Source of the DNA: Gallionella sp. | GTDB taxonomy: Bacteria; Pseudomonadota; Gammaproteobacteria; Burkholderiales; Gallionellaceae | Reading direction: 5' to 3' | NCBI GenBank assembly: GCA_003153155.1 | Contig: PLWV01000018.1 | Coordinates: 1-46,147 of the forward strand | Length of the DNA stretch: 46,147 nt | In this document: piece by piece, positions 24,947-33,914 of the stretch | Layout: the number at the start of each line of letters is the position of its first letter | Numbering within the stretch: position 1 is the first letter of the stretch | Translations under genes and position numbers: made by a program | The notes under the pieces: generated by a model | The model's input: only the letters and a program-made list of their open reading frames with translations | The model's database searches: none | Told to the model about the DNA's origin: nothing

Positions 24947-26952
24947 ACAAAAGCCAGCAACACGACCAGCGTGACGAAGGTATAGGTCAAATACAAATGG
25001 ATGCGCCCGTGCTGCAACAGCGATGCCAAGGACGAGAGTTTTTCAGTGATGCTTTTAATCGGCAGATACAACGCGAACCAGATGCGATCATCGCTGCGAC
25101 CGTGATAGCGCGGATGAGTATCGAAGGCGCTCGGCAACTCGCTTTCGATGCGGAAGAACGGCTCGAAGATGCGGCGGATCGGCTGACCGAATCCTTCGGC
25201 AGTATCCTGCATACGCGAAGTTTGCTCCGGGAAACCGCAGTCCCAGGCCGGACCGCGGCGTAGCCGGCCGTGATAGAAATAATGCACCACCAATGCGGTC
25301 ACCAGCATCACCCCCAACACCGCCAACAGGAAGTACACCGGGCTGTAACTGGCACGCTCGATGTCAACCGGCGCAAGGAACAACCAGCCGGCGGCCGCAT
25401 TGCCCAGCCCCCGTCCAACCAATACATGTGTCACCAGATCAAGTTGCCGCACCACATAGACCGGCGCCAAGCCCAGCACCACACAGCCGAACGCCAGCCA
25501 GCTTAAACCTATGCGCTCCCAGATACCGGCATCGTGCGCATGCTCCCGTGCCTCTCCGCGCGGCTGGCCGAGAAAAATGATCCCGTAGAATTTCACCATC
25601 ACATACGCCGCCAGCGCGGCGGCCAGCGCGATCACCGCAGCGGCCACCGGGATCAGCATATTGATGTAGGTGTTGGGCAAGCCCGGCGACAACAAAAACG
25701 CCTGCAACAGCAGCCATTCCGAAACAAAGCCATTGAACGGCGGCAGGCCGGATATGGATAGCACACCGACCAGCATCAGCACCGCGACCCACGGCATGTG
25801 ATGGATCAGACCGCCCATGCGTCCCATGTTGCGCTCGCCGGTAGCGTGCAAAATCGAACCTGTGCCGATGAACAGCAAACACTTGAAAAAAGCGTGATTC
25901 AGGCTGTGGTACAGCGTCGCGGTGAGCGACAAAGCCGCCAGCGCGTTCTTGCCATAGACGTGAAAAATAATGGTCAAGCCGATCCCCACCAGCAGCAGCC
26001 CGATATTTTCAATCGAAGAATACGCCAGCAGCCGCTTCATATCGCCCTGCACGGCGGCGAACATCACGCCGAAAATCGCGGTCATCAAACCCAGCGCCAA
26101 CGCCAGCACACCCCACCACCATTGCTGCACACTGAGCAAATCGAAGGTGACGCGCAGGATGCCGTAGATCGCCGTTTTCAGCATGATGCCGCTCATCAAT
26201 GCGGAAACCGGCGAGGGCGCAGCCGGGTGAGCTTCGGGCAACCAGACGTGCAGCGGCAGCAAACCCGCTTTCGCGCCAAAGCCGAACAACGCCAGCAGAA
26301 ACGCCACTGATGACCAGAACGCCGACAGGTGCGCCTCGCGCATCGCCGCAAAGGTGTAAGCGCCGATGCCATGCCCGCCCTGCATCACGCCAAAGCTGAG
26401 CAGAATCCCGATTGCCCCGACGTGCGCAATCAGCAGATATAAAAATCCTGCCTTGCGAATGTCGGGGACATGGTGGTCAGTGGTGACCAGGAAATAGGAA
26501 GACAACGCCATCGTCTCCCACGCCACCATGAACATATATGCATCGTCAGCCAGCAATACCAGCGCCATGCTGGCAAGGAACAGGTGATATTCCAGGCACA
26601 ACAAGCCGAGCGTATTACCCTGCATGGATTTGAAATAACCGGCGCTGAACAGCGACACACCGAACGATGCGCCACTCAACAGGATCAGGAAAAACGCGGA
26701 GAGCGGATCGAGACGAAGATGAAAAGGCAGATCCGGCAGACCCATCGGCAATATGGCATAGCTGGCATCCACACCGAGCGCCCACAAACCGGTTGCGGCA
26801 AGCGCCAGCGAAACAATCGCCCCGAGCGGAAAAATGACATTGGTGATGAGGTGCGGGCTGTGCTGTAGTGCCAACCCCAGCAGTCCCAGTGCCAGCCAAA
26901 GCACGATAACCGCGCCCGCAACATCCAAAGGCAATACACCAACAATGTCCAT
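24943..26952 (-). CDS. hyfB: HyfB-like proton-translocating membrane subunit
   Basis: 669 residues, related to NuoL/HycC/HyfB antiporter-like subunits. The core motifs are MVAWETMALSSYFLV, FGAKAGLLPLHVWLPEAHPA with the conserved lysine, and LLAYSSIENIGLL; a large soluble C-terminal part (from about residue 560) resembles HyfB. It is the first gene of the six-gene hyfBCEFGI set; hyfA, hyfD and hyfH counterparts are missing here, so no polyferredoxin subunit is encoded. A 252-bp gap with a REP pair lies between it and dnaE upstream on the same strand. Confidence 0.9.
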   Translation of the reverse strand: MDIVGVLPLDVAGAVIVLWLALGLLGLALQHSPHLITNVIFPLGAIVSLALAATGLWALGVDASYAILPMGLPDLPFHLRLDPLSAFFLILLSGASFGVSLFSAGYFKSMQGNTLGLLCLEYHLFLASMALVLLADDAYMFMVAWETMALSSYFLVTTDHHVPDIRKAGFLYLLIAHVGAIGILLSFGVMQGGHGIGAYTFAAMREAHLSAFWSSVAFLLALFGFGAKAGLLPLHVWLPEAHPAAPSPVSALMSGIMLKTAIYGILRVTFDLLSVQQWWWGVLALALGLMTAIFGVMFAAVQGDMKRLLAYSSIENIGLLLVGIGLTIIFHVYGKNALAALSLTATLYHSLNHAFFKCLLFIGTGSILHATGERNMGRMGGLIHHMPWVAVLMLVGVLSISGLPPFNGFVSEWLLLQAFLLSPGLPNTYINMLIPVAAAVIALAAALAAYVMVKFYGIIFLGQPRGEAREHAHDAGIWERIGLSWLAFGCVVLGLAPVYVVRQLDLVTHVLVGRGLGNAAAGWLFLAPVDIERASYSPVYFLLAVLGVMLVTALVVHYFYHGRLRRGPAWDCGFPEQTSRMQDTAEGFGQPIRRIFEPFFRIESELPSAFDTHPRYHGRSDDRIWFALYLPIKSITEKLSSLASLLQHGRIHLYLTYTFVTLVVLLAFV

Positions 26953-27048
26953 CCTGATCGTTTTTTCACCGACTTACTGATTAGCCAAACTGCGCAAGTG
27001 GGCGATTCTACTCCCTCTGTTACAACGACCTCAACATCAATTGATTGT

Positions 27049-27080
27049 TAGTGGGGAGAGCACAGCGAGAGGAAGGGGAT
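27049..27080. repeat. Fragment of the GGGGAGAGC...GCGAG repeat family
   Basis: The sequence GTGGGGAGAGCACAGCGAGA resembles the core of the repeats at 17557-17633 and 31024-31160 and directly abuts the REP pair to its right. It lies in the non-coding gap between dnaE and hyfB. Confidence 0.5.
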
Positions 27081-27083
27081 GAG

Positions 27084-27186
27084 TTGTAGGAGCGGGCCAT
27101 GCCCGCGAGTTTCTTTGCAACACCCTTCGGGCATCCACCAAGATGGTTGTGGAATTGACACTCGCGGGCATGGCCCGCTCCTACAA
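27084..27186. repeat. REP pair (27-bp perfect inverted repeat) between dnaE and hyfB
   Basis: Arms 27084-27110 and 27160-27186 are perfect complements and belong to the same family as 19436-19503 (TTGTAGGAGCGGGCCATGCC). The loop is longer (49 bases) and holds a shorter hairpin, CCACCA/TGGTTGTGG. Lying after the dnaE stop, the element may terminate dnaE or insulate the hyf operon from it. Confidence 0.85.
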
Positions 27187-27204
27187 ACATATCACCCGAA
27201 AGAT

Positions 27205-30200
27205 TCAACCGTAAACCACCTTCACGTTTTCCGCCTTCAGCAAGTCGCGCAAATCGCGCAGCAAGTCATCATGCAACGTCACTTGCCAAGCCTCGCCCAG
27301 ACGCAGTTGGCAGCTTGCGTTATCGTTGCGGTAGTGAATCTGCACCCGACATTTGCCATCGCGATACGGTGTAAATAATTTTTTGAGCTGCGCAATACTG
27401 GCGTTGCCGTTGCAGCGCAAGGCCAATTGTTGCGCGAAGTGGGAACGTGCCGATGCGAAATCGAACAGCTCTTCACCGCTCACCCGCACATTGCCGGAAT
27501 ACTCGTCAAGACTGGCTTTGCCGCGCACCACCAATAATTCATCCTCGCGTATCCACGGACGACTGGCTTCGTAGATTTCGTTGAACACGGTCAGCTCAAC
27601 CTGCGCGCTGCCGTCATCCAGCGTGACGATCGCCATGCGTCCGCGCCGCGTTTGCTGGATGCGCAGCCCAGCCACGATGCCCGCCAACACAACTGGTACA
27701 CCTCGCCGGGAAGGTTGCCCTGAACCGTTCCCGGTGCCTTTGGATTGGCCGACAAATTGCGCTGTGAGGTCGTTTAATTTCAACTTGATGAAGTTGGCCA
27801 ATTCATCGGCATATTCCTGATATGGATGCCCGCCCAGATAAAATCCCAAACTGGATTTTTCGTGCGCCAGTTGTTCGCGCAATCGCCAGCGCGCCACATC
27901 GGCGTACTTCACAATCAGCGCAACATCCGCTTCGTCGTGTCCGAACAGGCTGTTCTGATTCACCGCGCGCGCCTGCTGATCGGCACTCGCCAAAGCCGCA
28001 TCCACGCTGGCCATCAGACTGGCGCGATGATCGTTGAGACTGTCGAACGCACCCGCGCGTATCAATGCTTCAACCGTGCGCCGATTGACGATGCGCTTGT
28101 CCACACGCCGGCAAAAATCGAACAGGTCTTTGAACGCGCCCTGCTCGCGCGCCTTGACGATGCTGGCAATGGCCGCTTCACCGGTTCCTTTGATGGCACC
28201 CAATCCGTAAGCAATGGTAGTCTCGTCCACCGGGGAAAACACATAGCCGGAGCTATTCACGTCCGGTGGCAACACGCGAATATTCTGTTGCAGCGTATCG
28301 ACATAGAAGATGCGCACTTTGTCGGTATTGTCCAGATCCCCCGACAGGGTCGCCGCCATAAATGCCGCCGGATGATGTGCCTTGAGATAGGCCGTTTGAT
28401 AGGCCACCAGCGCATAGGCGGCAGCGTGCGATTTATTGAAACCATAGCCGGCAAATTTTTCCATCAAATCGAACAAGTGGCCTGCCTGCTGTTTCGATGT
28501 GCCGTTCTTGAGCGCGCCGTTGACAAAAATTTCACGCTGCTGGGCCATCTCTTCCGCATTCTTCTTGCCCATCGCACGGCGCAGCAAGTCGGCTCCTCCC
28601 AGGCTATAACCGCCGACCACCTGGGCCATCTGCATCACCTGCTCCTGGTAGACCATGATGCCGTAGGTTTCACGCAGCACCGGCTCGACAGCGGGATGTG
28701 GATATTCGAATCTCTCGCCGTGCTTGCGCCGCACAAAATCAGGGATCAGATCCATCGGGCCGGGGCGATAGAGCGCCACCAGCGCAATGATGTCTTCAAA
28801 GCAATCCGGCTTGGCACTCTTCAGCATGTCCTTCATGCCGCGCGATTCCAATTGAAAAATGGCCGTGGTGTTGCTTGCCTTCAGCAGATCGTAGGTTGCG
28901 GGATCATCCAGCGGCAAGGTTTCCAGGGAAAAAGATGCCCTTCGGGCTGAGGTATCGAAGCCTAGGTGTTCATGGTTCGATACCTCACCACGAGCGGATT
29001 GTTTATTTGCTTCCAACCTCGCCACATGGCGCATCGCCCAATCGAGTATGGTCAGCGTGCGCAAGCCCAGGAAGTCGAACTTCACCAGGCCGATCGATTC
29101 GACATCATCCTTGTCGAATTGGCTGACCACGCTGGTGCTGCTGTCGGCGCAATACAGCGGACAGAAGTCGGTGAGTTGTCCGGGCGCGATCAACACACCG
29201 CCCGCGTGCATGCCGACGTTGCGCGTTAAATCTTCCAGGCGGCCGGCCAACTCCAGTAACTCAGGCACACCTTCTTCGCTCTCCGCGATGCTGTTGATTT
29301 CCGGCTCCATTTCGCGCGCTTTTTTCAGCGACACCGGTTTCACGCCTTCCAGCGGAATCGCTTTGGACAGGCGATCGCACAAGCCGTAAGGAAAATCCAT
29401 CACGCGACCGACATCGCGGATCACCGCCTTGGAAGCCATGGTGCCGAAAGTCGCGATCTGCGCCACGCTGGCCGCGCCGTATTTCTGCTTCACATATTCG
29501 ATGACGCGCTCGCGTCCATCCTGGCAAAAGTCCACGTCGAAGTCCGGCATGGACACGCGCTCTGGGTTCAGGAAACGCTCGAACAGCAACGCATAACGCA
29601 ACGGGTCGAGATCGGTAATGCCGAGGCTGTACGCCACCAGCGAACCCGCACCGGAGCCGCGCCCGGGACCGACCGGCACGCCGTTGTCTTTCGCCCAACG
29701 GATGAAGTCTGCCACGATCAGGAAGTAGCCAGGGAAGCCCATCTTGATGATGGTATCGTTCTCAAAATCCAGCCGCGCCTGATATTGCGGCTGCTTGGCG
29801 GCGCGCTCCGCCGCATCGGGATAAATCATGGCCATGCGTTTTTGCAAACCGAGTCCCGCCTGCTCGCGCAAATAATCGTCCAGCCCCTGACCGTCCGGGG
29901 TCGGGAAATCCGGCAAACGCGGCTTACCCAGCACCAGCGAGAGATTGCAACGACGCGCAATCTCCACGCTGTTTTGCAACGCCTCCGGCAGATCGGCGAA
30001 CAGCTCCGCCATTTCAGCCTGCGTCTTGAAATATTGTTGTGCGGTAAATTGCTTTGCGCGCCGTTTGTCGTTGAGCACATAGCCTTCGGCAATGCACACG
30101 CGCGCCTCGTGCGCCTTGAAATCCTCGGCGGTGAGGAATTGCACCGGATGGGTGGCGACCACCGGCAGCCCGAGTTCAGCGGCGAGTTGGGTCGCTGCAT

Positions 30201-30747
30201 GGATGTAATGCTCTTCGTCCGCAAATCCGGCGCGCTGAACTTCGAGATAATAACGGTTGTTAAACAGGCTCGCCCATTCCTGCGCGAACTGCCTGGCTTG
30301 CGCCGCATTGCCGGACAACAGCGCGCTGCCGGTATCGCCGAGATGCGCGCCGGACAAGGCGATCAGCCCGCCGGTGCCGTGATGGAACCACTCGCGGCGC
30401 ACCTCGGCGCGTCCGCGATGCTGGTTCTCCAGATAGGCGCGGCTGAGCAAACGGCACAACAGCAAATAGCCTGCAATTGAGTGGCACAGCAACAGCAGGC
30501 GATACGGACGCTCCCGATCGGCATCGTTAGTAATGAACACATCGCACCCAACTATGGGTTTGAGACCCGCGCCGCGCGCCGCTTTGTAAAACTTGATCAG
30601 GCCGAAAAAATTATTCAGATCGGTCAGCGCCAGTGCCGGCATCGCATCGCGTTGCGCGGCGGCTACCGCCTCGTCCACGCGCACCATGCCATCCGAAATC
30701 GAATATTCGCTGTGCAAACGGAGATGGATGAAAGAAGGTTGCGGCAT
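27205..30747 (-). CDS. dnaE: DNA polymerase III alpha subunit
   Basis: The replicative polymerase catalytic subunit, 1180 residues. It begins with the PHP domain (LRLHSEYSISDGMVRV), contains the catalytic-acid region SMPDFDVDFCQDGRERVIEY in the palm, the fingers segment FQLESRGMKDMLK and a C-terminal OB-fold (about 990-1090). An in-frame palindromic element encodes about 20 extra residues near 584-604, just before LPLDDPATYDLL, where related polymerases have none (from memory). The palm and finger motifs on both sides are intact, so the protein should be functional. The start ATG is taken from the family start; the upstream region to the divergent MFS gene is full of repeats. Confidence 0.97.
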   Translation of the reverse strand: MPQPSFIHLRLHSEYSISDGMVRVDEAVAAAQRDAMPALALTDLNNFFGLIKFYKAARGAGLKPIVGCDVFITNDADRERPYRLLLLCHSIAGYLLLCRLLSRAYLENQHRGRAEVRREWFHHGTGGLIALSGAHLGDTGSALLSGNAAQARQFAQEWASLFNNRYYLEVQRAGFADEEHYIHAATQLAAELGLPVVATHPVQFLTAEDFKAHEARVCIAEGYVLNDKRRAKQFTAQQYFKTQAEMAELFADLPEALQNSVEIARRCNLSLVLGKPRLPDFPTPDGQGLDDYLREQAGLGLQKRMAMIYPDAAERAAKQPQYQARLDFENDTIIKMGFPGYFLIVADFIRWAKDNGVPVGPGRGSGAGSLVAYSLGITDLDPLRYALLFERFLNPERVSMPDFDVDFCQDGRERVIEYVKQKYGAASVAQIATFGTMASKAVIRDVGRVMDFPYGLCDRLSKAIPLEGVKPVSLKKAREMEPEINSIAESEEGVPELLELAGRLEDLTRNVGMHAGGVLIAPGQLTDFCPLYCADSSTSVVSQFDKDDVESIGLVKFDFLGLRTLTILDWAMRHVARLEANKQSARGEVSNHEHLGFDTSARRASFSLETLPLDDPATYDLLKASNTTAIFQLESRGMKDMLKSAKPDCFEDIIALVALYRPGPMDLIPDFVRRKHGERFEYPHPAVEPVLRETYGIMVYQEQVMQMAQVVGGYSLGGADLLRRAMGKKNAEEMAQQREIFVNGALKNGTSKQQAGHLFDLMEKFAGYGFNKSHAAAYALVAYQTAYLKAHHPAAFMAATLSGDLDNTDKVRIFYVDTLQQNIRVLPPDVNSSGYVFSPVDETTIAYGLGAIKGTGEAAIASIVKAREQGAFKDLFDFCRRVDKRIVNRRTVEALIRAGAFDSLNDHRASLMASVDAALASADQQARAVNQNSLFGHDEADVALIVKYADVARWRLREQLAHEKSSLGFYLGGHPYQEYADELANFIKLKLNDLTAQFVGQSKGTGNGSGQPSRRGVPVVLAGIVAGLRIQQTRRGRMAIVTLDDGSAQVELTVFNEIYEASRPWIREDELLVVRGKASLDEYSGNVRVSGEELFDFASARSHFAQQLALRCNGNASIAQLKKLFTPYRDGKCRVQIHYRNDNASCQLRLGEAWQVTLHDDLLRDLRDLLKAENVKVVYG
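28938..28998. repeat. In-frame palindromic repeat inside dnaE
   Basis: A 61-bp element with perfect 12-bp arms TGAGGTATCGAA (28948-28959) and its complement (28976-28987). Its layout matches the widespread 'CTTCGACAAGCTCAG...' type of short palindrome and it is related to the copies in gpsA (37124-37164) and at 30901-30938. It replaces nothing obvious and keeps the frame, adding about 20 residues. Confidence 0.75.
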
Positions 30748-31203
30748 GACGGAACGCTGAAGTGGGGTTAGCAGGTATTTCGGCGTTAGCCGAAAGCTCG
30801 CAAAATTCGGAGGGGTAATTTTAGCACTGCCGGAAGCGCATGATTTTCTATTCGGCTGTAATAAAACTGTTGCTTATCCTTTAGAAATTTGTCATTCCGG
30901 CCCTTCGACAGGCTCAGGATAAACTGAGCCTTCGGCCAAGCCGGAATCCAGCGTTTTTATTCAACATGTTTTGTGGTTTTGTTCACGCAACGCGTGAAAG
31001 TTGTTTAATGGCTGGATTCCGGCAGCCCTCACCTCGGCTCCTCGCTTCGCTCTCCTCTCCCGCTTGCGGGGAGAGCGAAGCGAGGGGGGCGAAGCCAAGC
31101 AATCGTCCCTTCCCCCTTGCAGAGGGGGAGAGCGGAGCGAGGGGGCAATTAGGATGGGGGTTTCAGCCGGAATGACGGCTCTTAGTCTGATAAAATCTGC
31201 ACA
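30748..31203. repeat. Intergenic nested repeat cluster between dnaE and the MFS gene
   Basis: 456 bp without a convincing gene. Two copies of a short palindrome in opposite orientation are each interrupted by another repeat. GTCATTCCGGC (30891-30901) and GCCGGAATCCAGC (30940-30952) flank a CTTCGAC-family element; GCTGGATTCCGGC (31011-31023) and GCCGGAATGAC (31166-31176) flank a tandem of CCCTCTCCC-family elements (31024-31160). The outer and inner ends pair perfectly across the cluster (11 and 13 bp). Both promoters for the divergent genes must also lie here; a TAAAAT box at 31191-31196 sits only 7 bases before the MFS start codon and could give a nearly leaderless mRNA. Confidence 0.8.
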
Positions 31204-32439
31204 ATGCACCCCCCGCTTACCCCGCAACGCGAACGCTATTTACTGCTCACTCTTGCAGGCATCCAGTTCAGCCACATCCTCGATTTCATGATCATGATGC
31301 CGCTCGGTCCTATCCTGATAAAAGCATTCGGCATCGGCACGCATGAATTCGGCCTTCTGGTCGCGTCCTACAGTTTCAGTGCCGCGCTGTCCGGCCTGTT
31401 TGCCGCAACGTTCATTGACCGTTTCGAGCGCAAGCGTTTGCTGCTGGCCATGTTCGGGTTGTTTGGACTGGCGACACTGGCGTGCGGACTGGCTCCCGGC
31501 TATGCCACGCTGCTCATCGCGCGCGGCTTGGCGGGCGCGTTCGGCGGCGTGATGGGCGCGATGGTGCAAACCATAGTCGGTGATGTGATTCCTTTTGCAC
31601 GGCGCGCCAAGGCGGGTGGCATTGTGTCAACGGCATTTTCTCTTTCAACGGTTGCCGGTGTGCCGCTATCGCTGTGGCTGGCCAATCATTTCCAATGGCG
31701 CGCGCCGTTCATCCTGATTGCGATCCTGACCTTGTTGTTCATCATTGTCGGCGCGCGCATCTTGCCGGAATTGCGCTATCACATCAGCGACAAGAAACGC
31801 TCGCATCCATTCTCGGCGATGTTCGAAGTGCTGCGCGACCCCAATCATCTGAGCGCTTTGCTGTTCTCCGCGCTGATCATTTTTTCCGGCTTCACGGTGA
31901 TTCCCTACATCACCATTTACGCGGTGGGCAACGTCGGCATCTCGCTACACAACATCCCGTTCATTTATCTCACCGGCGGAGCAGCAACGCTGATCACCGC
32001 ACGGCTGATCGGCCATTGGGCAGACCTGCGCGGCAAGGTAAAAATCTATCGTCTGGTCGCATTCGCTGCACTGCTGCCTCTATTCGTTATCACCAACATC
32101 GGCGCGGCACCGCTGTGGGTTTGGCTGATTTGCACCACGACATTCTTCGTGCTGGTCTCGGGGCGCATGATTCCGGCGATGGCCATCATCACTTCGGCTG
32201 CACAACCAAAATTGCGCGGCACGTTCATGTCGCTCAATGCCACAGTGCAGGCATTCGCCATGGGGTTGGCCACAACGCTGGCCGGATTCATCATCACGCA
32301 AAATGGTGCGGGGCAGATCGTTGACTATGGATTGGTGGGATATGTTGCGATAGCAGGGAATGTGCTGGCGATCATGTTCGTCTCGCGCATCGTGATGCAC
32401 GATCAACATGCCAGTGTGCCGGATGTTGCGCTGAAATAA
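31204..32439 (+). CDS. MFS transporter
   Basis: 411 residues with twelve predicted membrane helices and major-facilitator motif features: the loop between helices 2 and 3 reads DRFERKRLLL, and GGVMGAMVQTIVGDVIP follows in helix 4-5. It begins with a short cytoplasmic tail and the segment HILDFMIMMPLGPILIKAFG typical of DHA1-type drug/sugar exporters. The substrate cannot be deduced. No Shine-Dalgarno sequence precedes the ATG, while a -10-like TAAAAT lies very close. It is the only gene between the repeat cluster and the tRNA. Confidence 0.88.
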   Translation: MHPPLTPQRERYLLLTLAGIQFSHILDFMIMMPLGPILIKAFGIGTHEFGLLVASYSFSAALSGLFAATFIDRFERKRLLLAMFGLFGLATLACGLAPGYATLLIARGLAGAFGGVMGAMVQTIVGDVIPFARRAKAGGIVSTAFSLSTVAGVPLSLWLANHFQWRAPFILIAILTLLFIIVGARILPELRYHISDKKRSHPFSAMFEVLRDPNHLSALLFSALIIFSGFTVIPYITIYAVGNVGISLHNIPFIYLTGGAATLITARLIGHWADLRGKVKIYRLVAFAALLPLFVITNIGAAPLWVWLICTTTFFVLVSGRMIPAMAIITSAAQPKLRGTFMSLNATVQAFAMGLATTLAGFIITQNGAGQIVDYGLVGYVAIAGNVLAIMFVSRIVMHDQHASVPDVALK

Positions 32440-32455
32440 TCGGGAGGTGCTCTGG

Positions 32456-32528
32456 AGCGGGTGAAGGGGATCGAACCCTCGTATGCAGCTTGGGAAGCTG
32501 CCGTTCTACCATTGAACTACACCCGCGA
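32456..32528 (-). tRNA. tRNA-Gly (anticodon CCC)
   Basis: A full cloverleaf on the minus strand: acceptor stem GCGGGTG/CACCCGC, D-arm containing TTCAATGGTAGAA, anticodon stem GCAGC/GCTGC with loop TTCCCAA (anticodon CCC), and T-arm loop GTTCGATC. An encoded CCA (32453-32455) follows. It closely matches the E. coli glyU tRNA from memory. The first 48 bases of the gene lie inside a 259-bp inverted duplication (see 34191-34449). Confidence 0.96.
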
Positions 32529-32737
32529 GTGCGGCGATTTTACGTGGGTTGCCAACATTACTCAACTTCAGTGTGTTGCAGTGGTGCGATAACTGTGACG
32601 ACTGTTGCATAAAAATGTCGGGGAAAATTGGATGAAGGTGTGGTTAGCTTAAGAATAATTGCCGCCAGATAATTACCACAGTCTTCTACAGTGCCGCTTC
32701 CAGACTGTTGCCACTATTGTCTGATTCATCGTGTTCC
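32479..32737 (-). repeat. Left arm of a 259-bp inverted duplication (includes tRNA-Gly 5' part)
   Basis: This segment and 34191-34449 are reverse complements over about 259 bp with no difference that I found on line-by-line reading. The arm spans the first 48-50 bases of tRNA-Gly and about 209 bp upstream of it. The arms flank a 1.45-kb interior with lower GC and a single gene. Confidence 0.92.
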
Positions 32738-33014
32738 AATAAGTTTGGAGTTTTTATAACCCCAAATTTTCCGTTAGCCATGTATCCACATGATTATCAA
32801 TGAAAATTCCTAATGGCCACCATTAGAACAACATATTGATTTCATTAATGTTTAGGGGGCCTATCGGAAAATCTGGGATAACTGCACGGAAAGGACACTG
32901 ATGAATGTGTGAACACAAATCGGCAACTCCATTTTATGAGAAAAACCGCATACAGCAAATGCGGGACAGAAATCCAAGCCACTAGTGCCGGCCTCCCCTG
33001 TAGGCGAGCACTGT
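32738..33014. other. AT-rich non-coding left part of the duplicated-arm interior
   Basis: 277 bp, visibly more AT-rich than the surrounding chromosome. No gene, tRNA or clear terminator found; the gene to the right ends at 33015. Confidence 0.4.
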
Positions 33015-33914
33015 CTACCAAGTCAATCCGTAGGCAATGTAGCTGGAAAATCTGTTCTGCTCGCTGACGCCCGGTAACGCTCGCCTCACGGACAATAGCA
33101 AACGATTATGCTGGTCTAAGTTATAAACTCCTCCCAGGCTGAAACCCGAGCTAGTTGTATCAGCCGGAAGCTGTTCGGTTTCGTGGAAGATCTCGCCGCC
33201 GATAGTAACTCGTTCCGAGATACTTTTTTGCAATTCCCAGCCAAAGTACCAATGGTTGTTGGCGCCGGGAGCCTTGTTGATCCAGTAGCCCCCACCGCCA
33301 TAACTTAGCCAATCCCCCCATTTCTTTTGAATCCAGATGGGTAAAAATATCTGCGTTCCACCGTTGCCCAGTCCTTTATTGGCATCTCCGTTAGAGGTAA
33401 CGACAACGGGAAAAATGGCCATCATCGGCTGGGATTCGGTTTCCTGCAAAAAGCGGTATTTGGCGCCCAGCACAAAATCGCCCAATCCTTGCTGTTCCAC
33501 CTGGCCAGCAGGCCTGTTGAAAACATAGGGAACGGTAATGCTCAATTGCAAATCGGGAAGCGCACCGTAATTGTATTCAATCATGGGTGTAACAGTCTTG
33601 CCGTCTTGGGTGTTTACTTGTTCGGAGGCAATGTACATCTCATGATGACGGTATTCCACCGGCTCTGGATCGTCGGTAACGAATGGCGGGCCGCACCATG
33701 CCGGAAATGCCGTAAAAAGCAATCCGCTTACCGCGATTGACAAAAATCCTGTTTTAAATATCCAACGCGGGTTCAAATTTAAAGTGGAACGTCTGATGTA
33801 TTGGAGAATACCTGATTGGGTGTCTGGTATCCAAGTCGCTTTCTGGGACGGTTGTTCAATCGCTCCATCGGCGTATTGATCTCCTGTTGTGTTTAATGCA
33901 TTAATAACCTTCAT
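33015..33914 (-). CDS. Outer-membrane protein of the MetA-pathway/phenol-degradation transporter type
   Basis: 299 residues. After a polar leader of about 48 residues there is a signal-peptide-like segment (about 49-72: KTGFLSIAVSGLLFTAFPAW), then the mature N-terminus GPPFVTDDPEPVEYRHHEMY, characteristic of the family annotated as 'putative MetA-pathway of phenol degradation' outer-membrane transporters. The remainder alternates short beta strands and ends SSYIAYGLTW, an aromatic terminus as in outer-membrane barrels. The ATG at 33914 has an excellent AGGAG, so the long leader before the signal seems real; it is unusual for a Sec substrate. It lies alone inside the inverted duplication, suggesting that it arrived or was trapped with that rearrangement. 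Function beyond outer-membrane localisation is unknown. Confidence 0.75.
   Translation of the reverse strand: MKVINALNTTGDQYADGAIEQPSQKATWIPDTQSGILQYIRRSTLNLNPRWIFKTGFLSIAVSGLLFTAFPAWCGPPFVTDDPEPVEYRHHEMYIASEQVNTQDGKTVTPMIEYNYGALPDLQLSITVPYVFNRPAGQVEQQGLGDFVLGAKYRFLQETESQPMMAIFPVVVTSNGDANKGLGNGGTQIFLPIWIQKKWGDWLSYGGGGYWINKAPGANNHWYFGWELQKSISERVTIGGEIFHETEQLPADTTSSGFSLGGVYNLDQHNRLLLSVRRALPGVSEQNRFSSYIAYGLTW

Noticed and set aside
27826..28950. 374-aa plus-strand ORF
   Set aside because: It is antisense to dnaE with typical GC-rich shadow composition.
30966..31291. Small genes in the dnaE-MFS gap
   Set aside because: The frames consist of translated palindromic repeats and overlap the MFS start; no protein-like features.
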